The notes beneath the pieces were generated by a model. That model saw nothing but the letters and a program-made list of their open reading frames with translations. It did not search any database and had not been told where the DNA came from. This document shows positions 1 to 5,046 of a stretch of 5,046 bases of DNA, piece after piece (the first letter of the stretch is position 1; each line of letters begins with the position of its first letter). Source of the stretch: an uncultured Gammaproteobacteria bacterium (GTDB taxonomy: Bacteria > Pseudomonadota > Gammaproteobacteria > Pseudomonadales > UBA5518); assembly GCA_903921135.1 (NCBI GenBank), contig CAIXOY010000624.1, positions 1 to 5,046 of the forward strand, in the 5' to 3' direction. A program made the translations under genes and the position numbers.

Positions 1-27
1 TATTTCACCGTTTTGCGCGGGGAGGGA

Positions 28-1656
28 GTGACCGCGGAAACCGATCCCCAGCTCTGGCTTCATGCGGGCCAGGCGGGCGGCGTGATCTTTCCTTACAGCG
101 CGCGCAGACGTTCCGGAAAGCAGGACGCCGAGGAGCTTTACCGTGGTTGGAGCGCGCTTCTTTCACAGTTCCAGTTCGGATTCGTCAAGCCGCGCAAGAA
201 CATCTACGACCCTGAGGCCCAGGCCCGAGTCGGCGCACAGGTCGAAGAGGCGCTGCGGCGCGAGGCGGCGGCCTTCGGATGCGTGACCCGGGTTTATCTG
301 ATGGGGTCGGCAATGCGCGGGGAGTTGGGCCGCTACCAGGTGCCTTTTGTCCACGGCAAGCTGGTCAAACTCGGCTCGGACATCGACATCCTGGTGGAAC
401 TCGACGAGTCCCTCGAGGGGCATCTGCCCTCGTCATGGCGGCTCGTGAACCGTCAGGCATCGAACACCTGTGCCGTGTATCACCTGGGCGAGATTCCTCT
501 CGACGGCACCCAGGCCGCCTCCGCTGTCGCCGATTACCGGAACCTGAATTGCGTAGAGCACCTGCTGGACGCATACGTCCATTTTCCGTCCGGCGGACAC
601 ACCGAGGAGAAGGACGCGTTCCTGCGCCGTTTTGGCGCCAAGCTCGTCTTCGACAGGGAGAGAGATGGCGCGATCCACTCTTCGTCCGAACTTGCTTCGA
701 TCGCCGAGGGCCTGCAGCAGTACTACGCGCTGCCGTCACTTCCTGCAGTAGAGCGCCTTGCAGTGTCCTCGGGCAATCGCCTGTACAAGGTCTTTTCGCA
801 GGGGCGCGTGCTGGTGCTGAAAGTGTTCCGGGTGTCAGGAAACTACAGCAGTTCCCGCATCGAGGAACATGCCGCCTACGAGTCCGCTCTCATCGCAGAT
901 CTTCGTGCCCGGGGCGTACCCACCGCAGCCGTGGTCCTGCCGGTGCTTCCCGAGGCGTGGCATATCGATGGTGCGCCGACGATGCTCTACGAGTGGTTGC
1001 CAGGGGAATTGCGCAAGAAACCCGAATACCCGGTCGAGGACGTGGCCGCTTCGCTAGCGCGCTTGCACGCCGCGCAAAAGGGGCCTGCGTCCGGTCTGAG
1101 CGAGGCCTTCCGCTTCGACGAGACCTGCATGATCTGGCTGCCCGCATTCGAGCGTTACCGCACCATGCAATGGGACGACGCGGAGATCGCCTCGGCCATC
1201 GCCGGCCTCTCGGTTGTCGCCGCATGGCATCACGCGGGCGAGAATCGCGTCATGCTCTACGCGCGCAGCCCCAGTGTTCACTGTCACGGGGACGTCACGC
1301 CGAAGAACGTGATTCTCGGCTCGGAGGGCCCCGGTTTCTTCGACTTCAACAATGCGTTCTTCGGGCCGAGGATGGCCGACGTGATCGACGGCGCGTTCGA
1401 GTTCTCTCTCGCCGAACAGTACTTCCATCTCGCGGACTTCCGGCGCTTCGACGCCTTCGTGTCTTCGTATTCTGCAGCCGCGCCCGCCAACGAGGCGGAA
1501 ACACAGGACCTCGGGCGCTGGATCGAACTGATCGGCATCATCAAATTCGCCAAGGAGCTGCGGGTCATGCTGCAGAAGCCGTCAAACGAGTCGCTGCGCA
1601 GAAGCCGCGCATTGGCTATCGCGGCATGGGTGCTGGGGAAGCGCGGCGCAGCTTGA
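28..1656 (+). CDS. Fused nucleotidyltransferase (Pol beta fold) and APH-like phosphotransferase
   Basis: The substrate is unknown. Numbering is from the GTG at 28 (542 aa). The N-terminal half carries a Pol-beta-type nucleotidyltransferase signature: GS at 93-94, RG at 97-98, and SDIDI at 117-121, with D118 and D120 as likely metal ligands. D159 (in IPLDGT) may be the third carboxylate. The C-terminal half (about 235-530) is an APH/homoserine-kinase-type fold. It has a nucleotide-loop-like stretch near 247-256, a candidate ATP-binding lysine K265 (VLVLKVF), a hinge-like MLYEWLPGE near 319-327, the catalytic loop HGDVTPKN at 420-427 (D422, N427), and the metal-binding D439 in FFDFNNA. Residues 1-60 match no domain I recognise. 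No signal peptide or membrane segment is seen, so it is probably cytosolic. The start is uncertain: GTG at 28 follows a GGAGG only 2 nt away, TTG at 13 has no Shine-Dalgarno, and the frame stays open to base 1. The gene is convergent with the secretion operon and not obviously part of it. An antibiotic-modifying or small-molecule-activating enzyme is possible but unproven. Confidence 0.85.
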   Translation: MTAETDPQLWLHAGQAGGVIFPYSARRRSGKQDAEELYRGWSALLSQFQFGFVKPRKNIYDPEAQARVGAQVEEALRREAAAFGCVTRVYLMGSAMRGELGRYQVPFVHGKLVKLGSDIDILVELDESLEGHLPSSWRLVNRQASNTCAVYHLGEIPLDGTQAASAVADYRNLNCVEHLLDAYVHFPSGGHTEEKDAFLRRFGAKLVFDRERDGAIHSSSELASIAEGLQQYYALPSLPAVERLAVSSGNRLYKVFSQGRVLVLKVFRVSGNYSSSRIEEHAAYESALIADLRARGVPTAAVVLPVLPEAWHIDGAPTMLYEWLPGELRKKPEYPVEDVAASLARLHAAQKGPASGLSEAFRFDETCMIWLPAFERYRTMQWDDAEIASAIAGLSVVAAWHHAGENRVMLYARSPSVHCHGDVTPKNVILGSEGPGFFDFNNAFFGPRMADVIDGAFEFSLAEQYFHLADFRRFDAFVSSYSAAAPANEAETQDLGRWIELIGIIKFAKELRVMLQKPSNESLRRSRALAIAAWVLGKRGAA

Positions 1657-1674
1657 TTCCGGACGCCCCGAGGT

Positions 1675-2295
1675 TCAGACGGCTCCGGTCGAGCGCATGA
1701 ACAGCGCGAGGTGGAGCCTGTCGCGCACGCCGAGCTTCTGGAATATCGCGCTCAGGTGCGCTTTCACGGTGCGCTCGGTAATCGAGAGGATGCGCGCGAT
1801 TTCCTTGTTGCTGGAGCCAAGCCCCACCTGTTGCGCAACCTCGCGCTCGCGTGAGGACAGGGCGGTGAGAGCGTTGCGGGAGCCCGTGTCCGCGGTGACA
1901 CTCGGGCCTGCCGCACGAATCAGGCGCTGCATCAGATTGGGCCCAACCCAGAGCCCCTGATTGGACACTACGGTGCTCACCTGCTGCAGCATCGCGGGGC
2001 CCGCGTAGGAATGGCAGAAACCCACGACGCCGCGCTCCATCAGTTCGATGGCCTGACTGTCAGAGGGGGTGTCGGACAGGGCGACGAGGCGCGTTGCGCC
2101 CAGACGTGACAGGCATTCGTCCACCATGCGACGGGCGAACTCCGGGTCCGAGCCTACGTGGATCCACACAACCGAGTCGCTCCCGACACGCCCGATGGCC
2201 GCCGACGCCTTCGCATGGACGGAACCAGTGGGAAAAGCTTTCTCCCAGCGCTCGCGTACCTCGGCGTCTGTGGCAATCAGGATGGTATGGGTCAT
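1675..2295 (-). CDS. LuxR/NarL-family transcriptional regulator with degenerate receiver domain
   Basis: This 206-aa protein is a DNA-binding regulator. Residues 1-125 have the length and pattern of a response-regulator receiver, starting with the beta1 strand ILIATD. Residues 145-200 form a GerE/LuxR helix-turn-helix: LSSREREVAQQ, then SNKEIARILSITERTVKAHL, then the FQKLGVRDR helix, all close to the family consensus. The receiver is atypical. The position of the phosphoacceptor Asp is H46 (in VVWIHVGSDP), the conserved Lys after beta5 is replaced (GFCHSYAGP, S96), and only one residue of the beta1 acidic pair remains (T9, D10). The beta4 Ser (S74 in ALSDT) is kept. Phosphorylation control is therefore unlikely. 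The ATG overlaps the adaptor stop codon as ATGA and no good Shine-Dalgarno precedes it, so translation is probably coupled. As last gene of the secretion operon it may control this operon or the secreted substrate; that is inference. No partner kinase is visible. Confidence 0.93.
   Translation of the reverse strand: MTHTILIATDAEVRERWEKAFPTGSVHAKASAAIGRVGSDSVVWIHVGSDPEFARRMVDECLSRLGATRLVALSDTPSDSQAIELMERGVVGFCHSYAGPAMLQQVSTVVSNQGLWVGPNLMQRLIRAAGPSVTADTGSRNALTALSSREREVAQQVGLGSSNKEIARILSITERTVKAHLSAIFQKLGVRDRLHLALFMRSTGAV
2292..2295 (-). other. 4-nt stop/start overlap (ATGA) between adaptor and regulator genes
   Basis: The bases ATGA on the - strand hold the regulator's ATG start and the adaptor's TGA stop. 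No strong Shine-Dalgarno lies within 15 nt upstream (the sequence there is CGCCCTCACCGAGCG). The regulator is therefore probably translated by ribosomes that finish the adaptor, at a level tied to it. Confidence 0.85.
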
Positions 2296-3713
2296 CGCTC
2301 GGTGAGGGCGTACTGCCTCGCACGAAGAACAGGTTTGAGCAGGTAGCTTAACACGCTTTTCCGGCCGGTCATGATGTCCACTTCGGCGACCATCCCGGGG
2401 ATGATCGGCAGGTTTCTCTCGCCTATCGTCGGGCGATGCGTGCGAACCCGGACGAGGTAAAACGCATTGCCGTCCTCATCCGCGATGGTGTCCGCGCCGA
2501 TGCTCTCCAACTCGGCTTCCAACCCGCCGTAGATCACGAAGTCGTAGGCCGTGAACTTCACCATCGCGGGCTGCCCGGGCCTCAGGAAAGCGATGTCCCG
2601 CGGCGCGATACGGGCCTCCAGCAGCAGGGTGTCATCGAGCGGGACGATCTCGATCACATCCCTGCCGGGCAATACCACGCCGCCTTCCGTGTTCACGAGC
2701 AAGCGCTTGACCGTGCCCCGCACCGGTGAGCGGACCTCCGCCTGCCTGACGCGGTCCTGCAGTCCGGTACTGCCCGCAGCCAGGCTGTTCAGTTGCGAGG
2801 TGGCCTCTCCGAGTTCCCTGCGCACGCCGTTGCGGTAATCGAGTTCGACCTGCTCGCGCTTGCGCTGCGCTTCCTCGATTGCCGAGCGCGTGCGGGTCGC
2901 TTGCGCACCCGACTGTTCCACCTCTCCCCGCATCCGGGACACGTCCCGTTTCAGGCGGAGGATCTCGACCTCTGATACGGCGCCCGAGGCGACGAGCGGT
3001 TCTGTCTGGCTCAGTTCCTGTCTTGCGAGGTCGTAGCTGCGATTGGCCTGCTGAAGGAAGGCAGTCACCTCGCGCAGTTCCTGCTCCCTCTGTGTGAGTT
3101 GCTGCGTGGCAATGTCGATCTGGCTCTGCAGCTCGTCGCGGCTGCTCTGGTAGAGGCGCGTCTCGGCGGAGGCGATGTCAGGCGCTTCGGATACCACCTC
3201 TGGCGGTACGACGAATTCCTTGGCCTCCGCGATTGCGGCGAGACGGGCAGTCTTCGCCAGAAGTGACAGGTACTGAGCGCGGTTCTCCCGGAGGGAAGAC
3301 ACGAAACGTGTGGCGTCGATGCTGACTAGCAACTCGCCTGCCTCGACGATCGCACCTTCCCTTACGTGGATCCGGGAGACGCTGCCGCCGTCGAGTGACT
3401 GGATGACCTGGATCTGTCGGGAGGGCACGACTTTGGCCTCGCCGCGCGTCACCTCGTCGATCCGGGCGATTGCGGCCCACAGGATCAGAAGCAGGAATAC
3501 GAGCAACGTCACATGCAGGAGTTTGCGGGCTCGCAGAGGTTCCTGGGCGAGGCGTGCGATGGTGGCGTCGGCCGTCCAGCCCGGAGGCAGTTCCTGCTCG
3601 GGGCGCAGCCATGGGTCGAGAAACCAGTTCGCCACCGCGGTACACAGCGATACCCACCACTGCCAAGCAGAGCGGCATCGTGCCGAAAACCGTTGCACAG
3701 GTGTCCCGCTCAC
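2292..3713 (-). CDS. HlyD-family type I secretion periplasmic adaptor (LapC-like)
   Basis: This 473-aa membrane fusion protein links the inner-membrane ABC transporter to a TolC-like outer-membrane channel, forming the periplasmic conduit of a type I secretion system. Residues 1-63 are a cytosolic N-terminus, and 64-83 (LLHVTLLVFLLLILWAAIAR region) are the single membrane anchor. The first half of the lipoyl/barrel-sandwich domain follows at about 95-135 (IQSLDGGSVSRIHVREG). A long, Gln/Glu/Arg-rich alpha-helical coiled-coil hairpin spans roughly 140-325. The second lipoyl half is near 326-358 (VRSPVRGTVKRLLV), then beta-barrel sequence, ending in the HlyD-type C-terminal signature near 438-461 (IPGMVAEVDIMTGRKSVLSYLLKP). 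The length is normal for the family. The start is GTG, overlapping the transporter stop as GTGA, with a weak purine-rich GGGAAGGG 3 nt upstream. It sits between the transporter and the regulator in one operon. LapC-like, rather than generic HlyD, is inferred from the neighbouring LapB-like ATPase. Confidence 0.96.
   Translation of the reverse strand: MSGTPVQRFSARCRSAWQWWVSLCTAVANWFLDPWLRPEQELPPGWTADATIARLAQEPLRARKLLHVTLLVFLLLILWAAIARIDEVTRGEAKVVPSRQIQVIQSLDGGSVSRIHVREGAIVEAGELLVSIDATRFVSSLRENRAQYLSLLAKTARLAAIAEAKEFVVPPEVVSEAPDIASAETRLYQSSRDELQSQIDIATQQLTQREQELREVTAFLQQANRSYDLARQELSQTEPLVASGAVSEVEILRLKRDVSRMRGEVEQSGAQATRTRSAIEEAQRKREQVELDYRNGVRRELGEATSQLNSLAAGSTGLQDRVRQAEVRSPVRGTVKRLLVNTEGGVVLPGRDVIEIVPLDDTLLLEARIAPRDIAFLRPGQPAMVKFTAYDFVIYGGLEAELESIGADTIADEDGNAFYLVRVRTHRPTIGERNLPIIPGMVAEVDIMTGRKSVLSYLLKPVLRARQYALTER
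3710..3713 (-). other. 4-nt stop/start overlap (GTGA) between transporter and adaptor genes
   Basis: On the - strand the bases GTGA contain the adaptor's GTG start and the transporter's TGA stop. A GGGAAGGG stretch inside the end of the transporter gene lies 3 nt before the GTG. The arrangement is typical of translational coupling and supports co-expression of the two proteins. Confidence 0.85.
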
Positions 3714-5046
3714 ACGCCCTTCCCGATGCGCCCCTGGCGCAAGGCTTCGACCACCGTTGCTTTCGGCCCGTCCGCGACGATCTTCCCGCCGTCCACGACG
3801 ATGATCCTGTCGACCATGTCGAGAAGTGATGTGCGGTGGGTGACGATCACCACGGTCTTCCTGCCGCTGTACTCCCGCAACCGCGCTTTCACGGTCTCCT
3901 CGCTGGAGTGGTCCATCGCGCCCGTCGGTTCGTCCATGAGCAGTATCGGTGCGTCGGTGATCACGGAGCGGGCAATCGCAATTCCCGCGCGTTGCCCCCC
4001 CGAGAGGGATTCGCCGCGCTCTCCGACCGGCATGTCGATGCCGCGCGGGTGCTGGTTCACGAACTCGCTGAGATTGGCCAGATGAAGCGCGCGAACGATA
4101 TCCGCGTCTTCGATCTGCGATGCGCCCATGCTGACGTTGTCACGCAAGGTGCCGTAGAAGAGATTCACGTCCTGGGGCACGTAGCCGATGTTGCGCCGCA
4201 ATTCCGCAGGGTCGAGTTGTCTGACGTCGATGCCGTCAACCAGTACGGCACCCGTTATCGGGCGGTAGAGCCCCATGATCAGTCGCAGGAGCGTGCTTTT
4301 GCCGGAGCCGGTCCTGCCCAGGATGCCGATTTTCTCTCCGGCTGTTATGCGGAAACTCACGCCGCGCAGCGCGTTCATCTCGGTGGTCGGGTATGAGAAC
4401 GAGACATCCCGGAACTCGATGTCACCGCGGAGTGCCTGACGGCTCAGGAAGTGAGCGCCCTCGGGACGTTCCACCGGGCGCGTCACGATCTGCTCCAGAG
4501 CGGCGAGCGCCGTGATGGCGTTGTGGTATTGCGTCATCAGGCCGGCGATCTGGCCCATCGGTGCCATGGCGCGTGAGGCCAGCATGGAGCAGGCGATCAG
4601 CCCTCCCATCGACAGTTTTCCGTCCGCAATGAGGTACACGCCCAGGATCACTACAGAGAGCGATGTGATTTGCTGCGCCAGCATCGCGGTATGCAGCGTG
4701 CTTGCCCCCAGCAGCCGGAGCTGGGCGCCGGTCTGCGCGAGGAATGATGCTGAACGTTCCCAGCGTTGCTGCATAAGACCTTCCGCGCCCAGCGCTTTCA
4801 CCGTCTCGAGCCCGACGAGGCTTTCGATCAGCGTGGCGTTGCGCATCGATCCCGCGCGGTATCCGGTCTCGGCCAGCGTGTGCATGCGCCCACCGAGCGC
4901 GGCTGCGAAACCGGTAGACACGAGCATGGCGACGAGCACCGGGATGACCATGGGCGGTGCGATCCACACGATGACCAGCAGGAAGAGCAGGGCGAAGGGC
5001 AGGTCGACGAGTGTCGTCACCGATGCTGACGTGATGAAGTCCCGCA
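3710..5046 (-). CDS. Type I secretion ABC transporter permease/ATPase, LapB-like, 5' end outside window
   Basis: This is the energising inner-membrane component of a type I secretion system. ATP hydrolysis drives export of an unfolded substrate through the adaptor and an outer-membrane channel. Only the C-terminal 444 residues are visible; the frame is open at base 5046, and full-length relatives run to roughly 700 aa with an N-terminal peptidase-like domain. Numbered from the first full codon, membrane helices lie near 16-50 (LPFALLFLLVIVWIAPP and on) and 120-170. The nucleotide-binding domain covers about 208-444: Walker A GRTGSGKST at 243-251, Q-loop PQD near 290-292, ABC signature LSGGQR at 347-352, Walker B ILLMDEPTGAMD at 367-378 with catalytic E372, and H-loop H403 in VTHR. 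All are intact. The MDEPTGAMD form resembles LapB transporters of giant adhesins more than HlyB (LDEATSALD) or PrtD types, as I recall those families. A GTG at 5020 is internal to the conserved membrane domain and is not the real start. Confidence 0.95.
   Translation of the reverse strand, partial: RDFITSASVTTLVDLPFALLFLLVIVWIAPPMVIPVLVAMLVSTGFAAALGGRMHTLAETGYRAGSMRNATLIESLVGLETVKALGAEGLMQQRWERSASFLAQTGAQLRLLGASTLHTAMLAQQITSLSVVILGVYLIADGKLSMGGLIACSMLASRAMAPMGQIAGLMTQYHNAITALAALEQIVTRPVERPEGAHFLSRQALRGDIEFRDVSFSYPTTEMNALRGVSFRITAGEKIGILGRTGSGKSTLLRLIMGLYRPITGAVLVDGIDVRQLDPAELRRNIGYVPQDVNLFYGTLRDNVSMGASQIEDADIVRALHLANLSEFVNQHPRGIDMPVGERGESLSGGQRAGIAIARSVITDAPILLMDEPTGAMDHSSEETVKARLREYSGRKTVVIVTHRTSLLDMVDRIIVVDGGKIVADGPKATVVEALRQGRIGKGV

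Noticed and set aside
13..15. TTG as start of the nucleotidyltransferase-kinase gene
   Set aside because: No Shine-Dalgarno lies before it and TTG is rare; GTG at 28 has a purine-rich GGAGG, though at a short 2-nt spacing. A start left of the window also remains possible.
1659..1688. Imperfect inverted repeat between the convergent genes (CCGGA, then GCC, pairing with GGC and TCCGG), a possible bidirectional terminator
   Set aside because: The stem is 8 bp with a one-base bulge and a 13-nt loop, and no T-tract follows on either strand. In GC-rich DNA this is expected by chance.
279..1700. Long + strand open frame overlapping the nucleotidyltransferase-kinase gene in another frame
   Set aside because: Its translation is Arg/Pro/Gly-rich without any recognisable domain, while the overlapping frame has clear catalytic motifs. 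It is a by-product of high GC content.
3310..4396. Several + strand open frames opposite the adaptor and transporter genes
   Set aside because: They lie antisense to well-conserved secretion genes, have low-complexity Arg/Pro/Ser-rich translations and no motifs.
5018..5020. GTG on the - strand as the start of the ABC transporter
   Set aside because: The frame continues upstream as RDFITSAS, which fits the conserved membrane domain. A start here would remove two helices and the N-terminal domain, so the gene is simply cut by the window edge.

Overview
The window is GC-rich, almost fully coding DNA with a strong G/C bias at third codon positions. It looks like a proteobacterial chromosome, and a beta- or gammaproteobacterium would fit the LapBC-type secretion genes. 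That placement is inference; no marker gene or RNA gene is present to fix it.

Layout, left to right. From about 28 to 1656 on the + strand there is one long gene. It encodes a two-domain protein: a polymerase-beta-fold nucleotidyltransferase followed by an aminoglycoside/homoserine-kinase-like phosphotransferase (APH fold). Its reading frame is open to the left edge, so its start is not certain. An 18-bp gap separates it from a convergent three-gene block on the - strand. That block reads from right to left: the 3' two thirds of a type I secretion ABC transporter (3710 to beyond 5046), its HlyD-family periplasmic adaptor (2292-3713), and a LuxR/NarL-type regulator with a receiver-like N-terminus (1675-2295).

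The three - strand genes overlap by 4 nt at both junctions (GTGA and ATGA), so they form one tightly coupled operon whose promoter lies outside the window to the right. The transporter and adaptor would form the inner-membrane part of a type I secretion channel, completed by a TolC/LapE-like outer-membrane protein encoded elsewhere. The Walker B region (MDEPTGAMD) and the membrane-domain sequence resemble the LapB class, which usually exports very large repeat adhesins; no adhesin gene is visible here. The regulator lacks the usual phosphoacceptor Asp and the conserved Lys of a receiver domain, so it probably does not act by ordinary phosphorylation.

The least ordinary item is the nucleotidyltransferase-kinase fusion. 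Both active sites look largely intact, but its substrate cannot be told from the sequence. I see no mobile element, CRISPR array, tRNA, rRNA or convincing terminator. The rest is a conventional secretion operon.
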